Notes under the pieces: generated by a model
Database searches by the model: none
What the model was told of the DNA's origin: nothing
What the model saw: only the letters and a program-made list of their open reading frames with translations
NCBI RefSeq assembly: GCF_900187965.1
Contig: NZ_FZNL01000006.1
Span: forward strand, 186,001 to 250,000
Source of the DNA: Flavobacterium sp. ov086
GTDB taxonomy: Bacteria; Bacteroidota; Bacteroidia; Flavobacteriales; Flavobacteriaceae
Direction: 5' to 3'
DNA length: 64,000 nt
Position numbers and translations under genes: made by a program
Shown here: piece after piece, positions 17,212 through 26,350 of the stretch
How positions within the stretch are numbered: the first letter of the stretch is position 1
Layout of the letters: each line of letters starts with the position of its first letter

Positions 17212-18360
17212 ATGAAAAATGTAATTATAACCAGTTTTATTCTGGCACTTGTGCTAAGCAGTTGTGCAGATAAATCGCAAGCTCCGGCAGCTCCGGCTCC
17301 GCCTTCATTACCAGTTTTAGCTATCACAAGCGAAAACACTACTACTGATGCTGAATATCCTGCCTCTATACAAGGAACAGTTGATGTTGAAATTCGCCCG
17401 CAAGTTAGCGGAAATCTTGAAAGAGTTTTTGTAGACGAAGGTGCTTATGTAACTAAAGGTCAGACTTTATTCAAAATAAACGAACGTCCTTTCCGTGAGC
17501 AATTAAACAATGCTTTGGCAAGTCTTCACGCTTACGAAGCTGCTTTAATTAACGCTCAGTTAGAAGTTGATAAATTAACTCCTCTTGTTCAAAACAAAGT
17601 AGTTTCTGATTATCAATTGAAAACCGCTAAAGCTTCTCAAAAAATTGCCGCTGCAAATATCGAACAAGCAAAAGCAATGGTAGGATCTGCCAGAATTAAT
17701 TTAGGATATACAAATGTGACAGCCCCTGTTAGTGGTTACATTGGAAGATTGCCTAAAAAACAAGGAAGTTTAGTTTCTGCAACTGATGTTGAACCTTTGA
17801 CTAACTTATCTGATGTTCATGAAGTTTTTGCTTATTTCTCTTTAGGTGAAACAGATTTCATCAACTTTAAAGCACAATATGCAGGAAATAGTCTTGGTGA
17901 TAAAATCAAAAAATTACCTCCTGTAACTTTAATCCTTGCTGATAATAACGCTTATCCTCAAACTGGAAAAATCGATATGGTAGACGGTCAATTTGACAAA
18001 ACTACCGGAGCGATCACTTTAAGAGCAACTTTCCCAAATGCGGGCGGAACTCTACGTTCAGGAAACACAGGGAAAATTCGTTTAGGTCTTCAACATGACG
18101 ATGCGATTTTAGTTCCTCAATCAGCTACCGTTGAAATGCAGGATAAAGTTTTTGTTTTCACCGTTGGTAAAGAGAATAAAGTAAACAAAATGCCAATTAC
18201 CGTTATTGGAAAAAGTGGCACAAACTACTTAATCAAAGATGGTGTAAAATCTGGTGACCAAATTGTATTAAGCGGTATCGATAAACTTCAGGAAGGACAA
18301 GTTATTCAGCCTGAAAAATCAACTCCTTCAAAAGTTGCCCAAATAATTACTAAAAAATAA
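17212..18360 (+). CDS. acrA: Periplasmic adaptor of AcrAB-type efflux (AcrA-like lipoprotein)
   Basis: The start is set at 17212 rather than at an upstream ATG (17137) because MKNVIITSFILALVLSSC gives a proper lipoprotein signal with Cys18; the longer frame would add a hydrophilic leader and overlaps the region just after the operators. The mature protein has barrel-sandwich motifs (VEIRPQVSGNLERVFVDEGAY and VTAPVSGYIGRLPKKQGSLV), a helical hairpin between them, and a C-terminal beta region. It joins the RND pump to the outer-membrane channel. It is the first gene of the operon and lies 11 bases before the acrB-like gene. Confidence 0.92.
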   Translation: MKNVIITSFILALVLSSCADKSQAPAAPAPPSLPVLAITSENTTTDAEYPASIQGTVDVEIRPQVSGNLERVFVDEGAYVTKGQTLFKINERPFREQLNNALASLHAYEAALINAQLEVDKLTPLVQNKVVSDYQLKTAKASQKIAAANIEQAKAMVGSARINLGYTNVTAPVSGYIGRLPKKQGSLVSATDVEPLTNLSDVHEVFAYFSLGETDFINFKAQYAGNSLGDKIKKLPPVTLILADNNAYPQTGKIDMVDGQFDKTTGAITLRATFPNAGGTLRSGNTGKIRLGLQHDDAILVPQSATVEMQDKVFVFTVGKENKVNKMPITVIGKSGTNYLIKDGVKSGDQIVLSGIDKLQEGQVIQPEKSTPSKVAQIITKK

Positions 18361-18371
18361 TTTTTACGAAA

Positions 18372-21300
18372 ATGTTCAAAATATTTATACAAAGACCTGT
18401 ACTGGCAACCGTAATCTCCATTTTATTGGTGATCCTGGGAGTACTTGGACTTACGAAATTGCCCTTACAACAGTTTCCTGATATTGCGCCGCCATCGGTT
18501 TTGGTAACGGCAGTTTATCCGGGAGCAAACGCAGAAACGGTTTTACGTTCTGTGGCACCATCACTGGAAGAGTCTATAAATGGTGTTGAGAACATGACTT
18601 ACATGAGCTCTACAGCTAGTAACGACGGATCGCTTGCTATTACAGTTTTCTTTAAATTAGGAACTAATGCAGATCAGGCGGCCGTTAATGTTCAAAACAG
18701 AGTTGCTCAGGCAACAAGCCAATTGCCTGCAGAGGTTGTACAACAAGGTGTAACTACTGCAAAACAACAAAACAGTTTTATCATGGCAATTGGTATGTAT
18801 ACCGATGATGAGTCAAAATACGATCAGACTTTTGTTGCCAATTATGCTCAAATCAATATTATTCCGGAGATCAAACGTATTCCTGGAGTTGGATCGGCAA
18901 GTATTTTTGGAGGTGTAAAAGATTATTCTATGCGTGTTTGGTTGAATCCAACACAAATGTCAACTTACAAAGTGACTCCAAACGAAATCATGGGCGCAAT
19001 TCAGGACAAAAGTTTGGAAGCTGCTCCGGGTAAATTTGGAGAAAGAAGTACAGAAGTTTTTGAATACGTAATTAAATACAAAGGAAAATTAACCAAACCA
19101 GAAGAATATGAAAATATTGCTATACGTTCTAATGCAGATGGTTCAGTACTTCGCCTAAAAGATGTTGCGAGAGTCGAACTTGGCGCTTACTCCTACAACA
19201 GTTTAACACGTTTAAATGGTAAAAAAGGAGTTGTAATTGGTGTAATTCAGTTAGCAGGTTCTAACTCCAATGATATTCAGATTGCGATCAACAAATTGAT
19301 GGTGAAAGCCTCAAAAGATTTCCCTAAAGGAATTAAACACAACATTTTCTATAGTACAAAAGTATCTCTGGATCAATCTATAGAACAAGTTGAGCATACT
19401 TTAATCGAAGCATTTATATTAGTATTTATCGTAGTATTTATATTCCTGCAAGATTTCAGATCAACATTAATCCCGGCTATTGCTGTACCTGTAGCAATTT
19501 TAGGAACGTTCTTCTTCATGCAGTTATTCGGATTCTCGATCAACCTTCTAACACTTTTCGCATTAATTCTGGCGATTGGTATTGTGGTAGATGATGCAAT
19601 TGTGGTCGTCGAAGCCGTGCATGCGAAAATGGAGCACAAACATTTGTCTCCAAAAGTAGCAACCCATGAAGCAATGCACGAAATAACGGGTGCTATTATC
19701 TCGATTACGCTGGTAATGGCTGCTGTATTCCTGCCGGTTGGTTTTATGGAAGGCTCTACGGGAGTTTTCTATCGTCAGTTTGCCTTTACAATGGCAATTG
19801 CAATTGTAATTTCGGCAGTAAATGCCTTAACATTAAGCCCTGCCCTAGCCGCCTTATTCTTAAAAGATAATCACGGTGCCGAAGGAGATACTTCTCATGA
19901 GAAAAAAGGATTTAAGGAAAAATTCTTCAACGGATTCAATAAAAGTTTCGATTCCTTAACCAATCGTTACGTTGGAGGTTTAAAATTCTTAATCCGTAAC
20001 AAATGGGTTAGTTTAGGTGGATTGGCTTTAATTACTTTCGCAACAATTGTGATGGTTAAAACAACTCCAGCAGGATTTATCCCAACTGAAGATCAAGGAT
20101 TTATTGCAATTGCAGTAAACACTCCATCAGGAACATCTCTTGACGGAACTCAGAAAGTAATGACTCAGGCAGAAAATACTTTAAGAGGTTTAGATGCATC
20201 ACGATTTGTAACAGCAATTTCAGGTTTCAACTTATTGACCAACTCTACAAGTCCATCTTCTGCAGTTGTGTTCGTATTGCTTAAACCAAACGAAGAGCGT
20301 GGAGAAATCAAAGACATCAACAAAATAATGGCTGATGTTCAAGGAAAATTAGGTGCAATTACCGGAGGAAGTTTCTTCGTATTTAGTTTCCCAACCGTTC
20401 CTGGATTTAGTAACGTTGAAGCTTTAGATTTAGTTTTACAAGATAAAACAGGAGGAAAACTGGATAAATTTAGTGGAATTTCACAAAACTTCATCGGAGA
20501 ATTAATGAAACGTCCGGAGATTGCAGTAGCATTTACCTCTTTCAAAGCCGATTATCCTCAATTGCAATTGGATATCAACGATGAAAAAGCAAACCAATTG
20601 GGTGTGAACGTAAAAGACATTTTACAAACCATGCAAACCTATTTTGGTAGTGCGCAAGCTTCAGACTTTAATAGATTTGGTAAATATTACAGAGTTGTTG
20701 TTCAGGCAGATATTGCTGACAGAGCTGATCCGTCATCAATTGACAGAGTTTTTGTAAAAAACAAAACAGGCGAAATGGTGCCAATAAATACTCTGGTAAA
20801 ACTAAGCCGTATTTATGGTTCAGAAACCGCTTCGAGATACAACTTGTTTAATTCGATTTCGATTAATGCAATCCCAAAACCTGGATTTAGTTCCGGAGAT
20901 GCCATTAAAGCAATCGAAGAAGTTGCTGCACAACAATTGCCTGCAGGTTATAGTTTTGAATTTTCAGGACAAACTCGTGAAGAGATTTCTTCTGGAGGTC
21001 AATCAGCAACGATTTTCTTACTGTGTTTGATATTCGTCTATTTCTTACTTGCTGCACAGTATGAAAGTTACATCTTGCCATTGGCCGTAATCTTATCAAT
21101 TCCTGCAGGTATTTTTGGAGTATTTGTTGCCATCGGCTTGACCGGAATCGAAAACAACATTTACGTTCAAGTTGCACTGGTAATGCTTATTGGACTGCTC
21201 GCCAAGAACGCGATTTTGATTGTCGAGTTCGCCGTCCAAAAACGAAAATCAGGTCAGGCGTTAGCCAAAGCATCAATAGATGCAGCCAAACTACGTCTAA

Positions 21301-21533
21301 GACCAATTATTATGACGTCACTAGCCTTTGTTGTGGGATTAATCCCGATGATGAGCGCCACAGGACCGTCAGCACAAGGTAACCACTCCATTAGTATTGG
21401 TGCCGCCGGAGGTATGGTTTCGGGAGTAATTCTAGGATTGTTAATTATCCCGGTTTTATTTATCGTATTCCAATATTTACAAGAAAAGGTTTCTGGAAAA
21501 CCAGTAGCCGTAATTCATAACGAAGAAAAATAA
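18372..21533 (+). CDS. acrB: Multidrug RND transporter (AcrB-like, HAE1 family)
   Basis: A 1053-residue inner-membrane pump with the start MFKIFIQRPVLATVISI and the segment LPLQQFPDIAPPSVLVTAVYPG typical of the hydrophobe/amphiphile branch. The proton-relay residues are intact: Asp407 and Asp408 in GIVVDDAIVVVEA of helix 4 and Lys945 in GLLAKNAILIVEFA of helix 10. It should export drugs, bile-like or lipophilic compounds driven by the proton gradient. It lies in an operon with acrA-like, a small ORF and a tolC-like gene under TetR control. Confidence 0.94.
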   Translation: MFKIFIQRPVLATVISILLVILGVLGLTKLPLQQFPDIAPPSVLVTAVYPGANAETVLRSVAPSLEESINGVENMTYMSSTASNDGSLAITVFFKLGTNADQAAVNVQNRVAQATSQLPAEVVQQGVTTAKQQNSFIMAIGMYTDDESKYDQTFVANYAQINIIPEIKRIPGVGSASIFGGVKDYSMRVWLNPTQMSTYKVTPNEIMGAIQDKSLEAAPGKFGERSTEVFEYVIKYKGKLTKPEEYENIAIRSNADGSVLRLKDVARVELGAYSYNSLTRLNGKKGVVIGVIQLAGSNSNDIQIAINKLMVKASKDFPKGIKHNIFYSTKVSLDQSIEQVEHTLIEAFILVFIVVFIFLQDFRSTLIPAIAVPVAILGTFFFMQLFGFSINLLTLFALILAIGIVVDDAIVVVEAVHAKMEHKHLSPKVATHEAMHEITGAIISITLVMAAVFLPVGFMEGSTGVFYRQFAFTMAIAIVISAVNALTLSPALAALFLKDNHGAEGDTSHEKKGFKEKFFNGFNKSFDSLTNRYVGGLKFLIRNKWVSLGGLALITFATIVMVKTTPAGFIPTEDQGFIAIAVNTPSGTSLDGTQKVMTQAENTLRGLDASRFVTAISGFNLLTNSTSPSSAVVFVLLKPNEERGEIKDINKIMADVQGKLGAITGGSFFVFSFPTVPGFSNVEALDLVLQDKTGGKLDKFSGISQNFIGELMKRPEIAVAFTSFKADYPQLQLDINDEKANQLGVNVKDILQTMQTYFGSAQASDFNRFGKYYRVVVQADIADRADPSSIDRVFVKNKTGEMVPINTLVKLSRIYGSETASRYNLFNSISINAIPKPGFSSGDAIKAIEEVAAQQLPAGYSFEFSGQTREEISSGGQSATIFLLCLIFVYFLLAAQYESYILPLAVILSIPAGIFGVFVAIGLTGIENNIYVQVALVMLIGLLAKNAILIVEFAVQKRKSGQALAKASIDAAKLRLRPIIMTSLAFVVGLIPMMSATGPSAQGNHSISIGAAGGMVSGVILGLLIIPVLFIVFQYLQEKVSGKPVAVIHNEEK

Positions 21534-21535
21534 AA

Positions 21536-21649
21536 ATGGAAAATTATATAACGACAATCCTCATAGCCATCATTGCTGGCATTGGATACATATCCTATAA
21601 AATCTCAAAAGATCTTGATAATAGAAAAGATACTTGTACAGAAATTTAA
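21536..21649 (+). CDS. 37-residue single-span membrane peptide (pump-associated, new)
   Basis: This ORF starts two bases after the acrB-like stop and its stop (21647-21649) lies 14 bases before the tolC-like start. The peptide begins MENYITTILIAIIAGIGYIS, one hydrophobic segment (about 4-20), then a charged tail (KISKDLDNRKD). Residue by residue it matches the first 29 residues of the tolC-like protein at 13 positions (M.NYIT.I, IS, K.SKD), with the lipobox Cys replaced by Tyr. It is either a decayed tandem duplicate of that gene's start or a retained small pump subunit comparable in size and place to AcrZ of E. coli. Its expression is not proven. Confidence 0.55.
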   Translation: MENYITTILIAIIAGIGYISYKISKDLDNRKDTCTEI

Positions 21650-21663
21650 TGACAAAACATAAA

Positions 21664-23082
21664 ATGAAAAATTATATAACCAAAATCGTGATGGTCGCTA
21701 TTTTGATCACCACAATAATATCCTGTAAGGTTTCGAAGGATATTGAAACTCCAAAAGATGCATTTCCTGAAAATTTCAGGAGTGCATCGGTTTCAAAAGA
21801 TACGACAAGTATTGCTGATGTGGAGTGGAAAAACTTCTATACCGAAAAAGATATTATTCAATTGATCGATAGTGCCGTTGCAAGAAACAATGATTTGCAG
21901 ATTGCTGAAAAAAACATCGAAATTGCACAATACAGATTCACACAATCAAAATGGGGAAATGTACCTCAGGTTAATTTATCTGTAACTGCAAGCACCAGCA
22001 ATCCGTCAGACAATAGTTTTACAGGAAAAAATTTAGGTCAGGCATTAGGTCAAAATCATATTGACGATTACTCTGCCGGAGCAACACTTTCTTGGGAAGC
22101 AGATATTTGGGGGAAAATCAAAAATCAGAAAAAAGGAGCTTTTGCAGGTTATCTTCAATCAGAAGAAGTTAAAAAAGCATTACAAACTACTATTGTAGCC
22201 AATGTTTCAAAGGGTTATTACAACCTTTTAATGTTGGATGCACAATTAGAAATTGCAAAACAAAACCTGAAACTGAATGATAGTACAACCAATATTATCA
22301 AATTAAAATACGATGCAGGTCAGGTAACTTCGTTAGCAATTCAACAATCTGAAGCACAGAAATTAAACGCGGCGCAATTGATTCCGTTGTTAGAACAAAA
22401 TATTGCTATTCAGGAAAATGCTTTGAGCGTTTTGACAGGATCTTTTCCAAATTCAAAAACAAGAAGCGTTCGTTTAAGCACACTTGAAGTTAAAAATAAC
22501 AGTGCGATAGGGATTCCGTCTTCATTAGTAAGCCGCAGACCAGATGTAAAAAGTGCCGAATTAGCCCTTAAAGTAGCCAACGCAAACGTAGGAATCACAA
22601 AAGCTGATTTGTATCCATCGCTTAGAATTACCGCTCAAGGTGGAGTAAATTCATTCGAAACCAGCAATTGGTTCAACATTCCGGCTTCATTGTTTGGAAC
22701 CGTTGCCGGAGGTTTGACTCAGCCTTTATTGAACAATAAAAAAGTAAGAACACAATACAATATTGCAGTTGCAGAAAGAGAAAAAGCAGTTTTAAGTTTC
22801 AGACAATCTGTTTTGGTTGCCGTTAGCGAAGTTTCGGATGCTTTAGTAAAAGTAGAGAAATTACAACAACAAGAATCATTCTTGAAAGAACGTGTAAAAA
22901 CGTTACAACAAGCCATTAAAAATGCCAATTTGTTATTCAAAAATGGTATGGCTGAATACCTTGAAGTACTATCTGCGCAATCCAATTTATTGCAAAGCGA
23001 GTTAGAACTGGCAGACATAAAAAGAGCCCAACTTTCTGCCAATACCGAGTTATATCGCGCATTGGGCGGTGGTTGGAAATAA
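21664..23082 (+). CDS. TolC-family outer-membrane efflux lipoprotein (OprM/NodT-like)
   Basis: The start at 21664 gives a signal with lipobox IISC at Cys21; the longer frames begin at TTG 21634 or ATG 21649. The mature part has two outer-membrane-factor repeats, each with long helices (SAVARNNDLQIAEKNIEIAQ; VSRRPDVKSAELALKVANAN) as in OprM/CusC-type channels. The RPDVxxAE motif in the second half is a NodT-family mark. It is the last gene of the TetR-controlled operon and provides the exit duct of the tripartite pump. A terminator follows. Confidence 0.9.
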   Translation: MKNYITKIVMVAILITTIISCKVSKDIETPKDAFPENFRSASVSKDTTSIADVEWKNFYTEKDIIQLIDSAVARNNDLQIAEKNIEIAQYRFTQSKWGNVPQVNLSVTASTSNPSDNSFTGKNLGQALGQNHIDDYSAGATLSWEADIWGKIKNQKKGAFAGYLQSEEVKKALQTTIVANVSKGYYNLLMLDAQLEIAKQNLKLNDSTTNIIKLKYDAGQVTSLAIQQSEAQKLNAAQLIPLLEQNIAIQENALSVLTGSFPNSKTRSVRLSTLEVKNNSAIGIPSSLVSRRPDVKSAELALKVANANVGITKADLYPSLRITAQGGVNSFETSNWFNIPASLFGTVAGGLTQPLLNNKKVRTQYNIAVAEREKAVLSFRQSVLVAVSEVSDALVKVEKLQQQESFLKERVKTLQQAIKNANLLFKNGMAEYLEVLSAQSNLLQSELELADIKRAQLSANTELYRALGGGWK

Positions 23083-23111
23083 TACCCGTTAATTATTTAT
23101 TTTTTGAGATG

Positions 23112-23149
23112 AAAACGCTGTGAGACTTTTAGTTTCATGGCGTTTTTTT
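23112..23149 (+). terminator. Terminator of the acrAB-tolC-like operon
   Basis: AAAACGC pairs with GCGTTTT across an extended imperfect stem, and is followed by T residues, 30 bases after the tolC-like stop. Confidence 0.75.
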
Positions 23150-23153
23150 ATTT

Positions 23154-23235
23154 GGAGCTATTTCCTGCTATTCACTGTATCTTTTATGTCCGCCGCGGCG
23201 GACATAAAAGGATGCCGCTACTATCAGGGCTAGGG
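23154..23235 (-). repeat. Dispersed structured element, copy C
   Basis: Read on the minus strand it begins CCTAGCCCTGATAGTAGCGG, has a perfect stem capped by GTCCGCCGCGGCGGAC, and closes with GATACAGTGAATAGCAGGAA. It is the clearest hairpin of the family. Confidence 0.7.
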
Positions 23236-23269
23236 ATTCTGGCTCATAAGAAACATTGAGTTTAATAGC

Positions 23270-23469
23270 TCACGGATGAGACGGATTTGCTTTGCAAAGA
23301 CGCAGATTTAAACAGACTTCTTTTGTTCTCATTTTTGTCAACCTGAGCGTCCCAAGACTTCGGGAGAAGGACCGCAAAGCATATCAACAATCTTTGCAAA
23401 GCTTTATAAAAATAAAAAATCCGCACCAATCCGTGTTTTCGCAAAGCAAATCCGTGTCATCTGCGTTCC
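23270..23469. repeat. Dispersed inverted repeat (ACGGATTTGCTTTGC family)
   Basis: The left arm ACGGATTTGCTTTGCAAAGA is answered by TCGCAAAGCAAATCCGTG on the right, with a GTCAACCTGAGCG core. It fills most of the spacer between the pump operon and the next lipoprotein. No gene is seen. Confidence 0.6.
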
Positions 23470-23561
23470 ATTTACCCCAAATCCTTTATATTTCGGTTTA
23501 TTTTTATATTTTTGATTAACCTATCTCTATAAAATAATCCAAAAAATAAATAATTAAACCA

Positions 23562-24017
23562 ATGAAAAAAATCGCTTGTGTAGCACTTTTAGCTTTATTC
23601 TTTACAAACTGTAAAAAAAGCAATCAGGATGAAGAATTAAAATCAGCAAAAAAAACAGAAACTACAGCTTCAACTCTAAAAGAAGAGAAAGTAAAAAAAG
23701 TAGAGGAAGATTGTAAAGACATTCAGGTAGAAATGGGATCAGGAAAAGAATGCATCATAAAAAACACAGATATTAATACCGTCTATCAAAGTATTATTGC
23801 AAATAAAGAAGTCGAAGAATCCGAATTTTATTTAAGTACACTTCCAACCAAAAATAAATCTGTTGAAATAAATAAAAATGGATTAATCTCTATTGATTAT
23901 GAAATCACTACTGATAAAGTTGCTATTGAAATGAATTATGAAGGTGGTGTGACAGAAGTAACACTCGAAAAAGTAGAAAATACAATCAAGAAAAGTATTT
24001 ATCATTATGCTGATTAA
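23562..24017 (+). CDS. Hypothetical lipoprotein
   Basis: A 151-residue lipoprotein with lipobox FTNC (Cys17), followed by a Lys/Glu-rich linker (about 18-48) and then a small globular part with two cysteines (in EEDCKD and GKECII) that could form a disulfide. Acidic residues soon after the anchor Cys (SNQDEE) resemble the signals that send Bacteroidota lipoproteins to the cell surface. I recognise no domain. It is a single gene with its own terminator. Confidence 0.7.
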   Translation: MKKIACVALLALFFTNCKKSNQDEELKSAKKTETTASTLKEEKVKKVEEDCKDIQVEMGSGKECIIKNTDINTVYQSIIANKEVEESEFYLSTLPTKNKSVEINKNGLISIDYEITTDKVAIEMNYEGGVTEVTLEKVENTIKKSIYHYAD

Positions 24018-24046
24018 ACTATAAGATGAAATAAAAATTCTCAATT

Positions 24047-24085
24047 AAACCGCTATATAACTTTTAAGTTTTTAGCGGTTTTTTA
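24047..24085 (+). terminator. Terminator after the lipoprotein gene
   Basis: AAACCGCTA pairs with TAGCGGTTT and is followed by TTTT. Confidence 0.85.
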
Positions 24086-24100
24086 TTAAAGTTCTTTCCT

Positions 24101-24128
24101 AATTAGATACTTTTGATAGTATCTAATT
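24101..24128 (+). promoter_or_regulatory. Perfect palindrome containing the crp-like -7 box
   Basis: AATTAGATACT (24101-24111) and AGTATCTAATT (24118-24128) form an 11-base perfect inverted repeat with a 6-base centre. The -7 box TACTTTTG (24108-24115) sits inside it. Start codon 24139 is ten bases after the right arm, so a protein bound here should block transcription. Confidence 0.65.
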
Positions 24129-24138
24129 ATTTCTTAAG

Positions 24139-24744
24139 ATGATAGCTAAAGAAGACAAATATCTCAATAATCTAAAACTAAAATTCGAAAGCTATGCTCC
24201 TGTTTCTGAGCAATCCTGGCAATTAATCGAAAATATCGCTGAATTTCAATCGATCAAAAAAGGAGAAATTCTTTTGAGAAACGGACAAATTGCAAAAGAG
24301 ATTCATTTTATTGTCAAAGGTGCTTTACGAGCTTTTATCACAGATGCTGCCGGAAATATTTATAACAAAAATATCTTTCTCGATGGAGATTTTGCAGGCT
24401 CAAAAGCTTCTTTATTGCAACAAACTCCTTCTAATTTTACAATTGAAGCACTTGAAGATTCTATTTTAATTAATCTTAACTACAAAAAATACAGAACACT
24501 CATTGATCAAAACAATGATCTTAAAAACTATTATATCGCCTATTTAGAGAAAAACTGGGTAATCGAGAAAGAACAGCGCGAAATTTCATTAGTGATGAAA
24601 AATGCGACCGAAAGATATCTGCATCTTTTATCGAAACATCCTGATATTTCAGAGAGAATTCCGCTTTTGCATATTGCTTCACATTTAGGGATTACTCCAA
24701 CGCAATTAAGCCGAATTAGAAAAGATCTCCAAAAAGATTTATAA
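24139..24744 (+). CDS. Crp/Fnr-family transcriptional regulator
   Basis: A 201-residue protein with an N-terminal cyclic-nucleotide-binding-like barrel (about 25-115: KKGEILLRNGQIAKEIHFIV, then GDFAGSKASLL) and a shortened C-terminal helix-turn-helix (HIASHLGITPTQLSRIRKDL, about 178-197). The classic cAMP-contact residues of CRP are not evident, so the ligand is unlikely to be cAMP; this small Bacteroidota group is usually uncharacterised. The perfect palindrome on its promoter suggests autoregulation. Confidence 0.85.
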   Translation: MIAKEDKYLNNLKLKFESYAPVSEQSWQLIENIAEFQSIKKGEILLRNGQIAKEIHFIVKGALRAFITDAAGNIYNKNIFLDGDFAGSKASLLQQTPSNFTIEALEDSILINLNYKKYRTLIDQNNDLKNYYIAYLEKNWVIEKEQREISLVMKNATERYLHLLSKHPDISERIPLLHIASHLGITPTQLSRIRKDLQKDL

Positions 24745-24820
24745 ATCAACATATGTAAAGGTTTCGGGCGAAAGCGAAAACTACCTTTGCATTATATTCT
24801 ACCCCTTGGGTGTGATTATT

Positions 24821-24963
24821 TTTAACACATAGTAACATAGATTCTACATGCTCAAAAAAAGGCATTTCACTTTTTAAAAGGCGCATAGCTCGGCTATGTG
24901 TAAGAAACATGTTTCTTTTTATACCTTTTTACAGAACCAAAATCTATGTTTCTATGTGTCAAA
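24821..24963. repeat. Dispersed inverted repeat (AACATAGATT family)
   Basis: The left arm AACACATAGTAACATAGATT and the right arm AATCTATGTTTCTATGTGTC are complementary with one or two mismatches. Internal small hairpins (AGAAACATGTTTCT; GCATAGCTCGGCTATG) fill the centre. Confidence 0.7.
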
Positions 24964-25019
24964 TGAAATTTTAGTAATTACGACGCCTAACAGGCTACAT
25001 TCTTATAATTAAAATCAAA

Positions 25020-25754
25020 ATGAAAAATATAGACTTAATCGAAGACAACATAAACAATCTTACCGGTTTATGGAAAACAGTTGGAACTCCTTTCCTCTCC
25101 TATCATAAAAACAATACTTTCGAATATTGTAAAATCGAAAATTCAGGTTGGCCCAATAAATTATGGCTTCGTAAAGATATTTCTAAAAAAGATTTGCCAG
25201 ATGTTATAAAAACCATGCAAAATAATTCAGGTTTAGTTTTACCATATTGGGATATCTTCGGAACAAAATCTTATGAAATTTTGGACGCTTATGGTTTTGA
25301 GATAAGAACGGAACAAGTTGCAATGGCGCTGAAATTAGATCAAAAATTTACGCTTGAACACAATCTTACTTTCAAAAGAGTTTCTGCAGAACAAGATGCC
25401 AAAATTTGGGCAGATCTATATCCAAATGCTTTTGGTTACATAATTAGTAAAGAAATCCTGATTCACAATCACAATGACGTTCATTTCTATTTGGTTTCTT
25501 TAGATGATCAGCCACTAGGAACTTTTATGCTTTTTCAAACTCAGAATACTATTGGAATTCATGGTGTTGGTGTAATCCCGGAAATGCGTAGAAAAGGCTT
25601 CGCCGAAGAAATCATGAAATTTGCACTTAATCTTTCTATAGATTTAAAAGCTAATTATGTTTTATTACAAGCCTCCGCAATGGGAAAAGACATTTATACG
25701 AGACTAGGTTTTAAAGATTTATTTACCATTAAAAACTATGTTTTAAAAGCTTAG
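25020..25754 (+). CDS. GNAT-family acetyltransferase
   Basis: A 244-residue protein whose last 130 residues form a GNAT domain: YLVSLDDQPLGTFMLF (beta 3/4), then GIHGVGVIPEMRRKGFAEEI, in which the acetyl-CoA loop is MRRKGF, and finally MGKDIYTRLGFKDLF. The first 100 residues are a less conserved extension seen in other two-part GNAT proteins. It is a single cytoplasmic gene; the acceptor is unknown. Confidence 0.82.
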   Translation: MKNIDLIEDNINNLTGLWKTVGTPFLSYHKNNTFEYCKIENSGWPNKLWLRKDISKKDLPDVIKTMQNNSGLVLPYWDIFGTKSYEILDAYGFEIRTEQVAMALKLDQKFTLEHNLTFKRVSAEQDAKIWADLYPNAFGYIISKEILIHNHNDVHFYLVSLDDQPLGTFMLFQTQNTIGIHGVGVIPEMRRKGFAEEIMKFALNLSIDLKANYVLLQASAMGKDIYTRLGFKDLFTIKNYVLKA

Positions 25755-25756
25755 TT

Positions 25757-25922
25757 ATGGCACGCGGATGACGCAGATTTACTTCGCAAAAACACAGATT
25801 TACACAAATTTTTTATACTCGCATTTTTTGTCAGACTGAGCGAAGTTGAAGTCCCGCAAAGTGATTCTCCAGAATTTGCTCAGCGCGTGGGACTTCGACT
25901 TCGCTCAGCCTGACAGCTAGTA
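25757..25922. repeat. Dispersed repeats downstream of the GNAT gene
   Basis: A copy of the CGGATGACGCAGATTTACTT family, followed by GTCAGACTGAGCGAAGTTGA and the inverted GACTTCGACTTCGCTCAGCC, which together form a large imperfect hairpin. Confidence 0.6.
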
Positions 25923-25961
25923 TATTTACTTTATTCTAAAAAATCAAAGTCTAAGCTCAAA

Positions 25962-26219
25962 AATCTTTCCTCTATAATCTTTCCTCTATAATCTTTCCTC
26001 TATAATCTTTCCTCTACAATCTTTCCTCTATAATCTTTCCTCAATAATCTTTCCTCAATAATCTTTCCTCAATAATCTTTCCTCAATAATCTTTCCTCTA
26101 TAATCTTTCCTCTACAATCTTTCCTCTACAATCTTTCCTCTACAATCTTTCCTCTATAATCTTTCCTCTACAATCTTTCCTCTATAATCTTTATTCTATA
26201 ATCTTTATTCTATAATCTC
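25962..26219. repeat. 14-base tandem repeat (about 18 copies)
   Basis: The unit AATCTTTCCTCTAT is repeated head to tail, with variants CTACA, CTCAA and CTATA at the junction; the last copies drift to TTATTC. The register of 14 is kept throughout. It is a minisatellite and is not a CRISPR array (no spacers). Confidence 0.9.
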
Positions 26220-26350
26220 CAATCTAAAATCTAAAACACCCAACTTGTCCAAAATGCCCCTAAAATAGTCGTAAATAAGTCTTCCATCAGAAAAATAAGA
26301 TTATTAAGTTTGTAATACATTAACTAATAACTATTTAAAATAACAAAATC

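Noticed and set aside
23292..23519. A 75-codon ORF downstream of the pump operon
   Set aside because: It lies entirely in a dispersed inverted repeat and has no recognisable domain.
25962..26219. A CRISPR array
   Set aside because: The units are 14 bases and directly adjacent; there are no unique spacers and no cas genes nearby.
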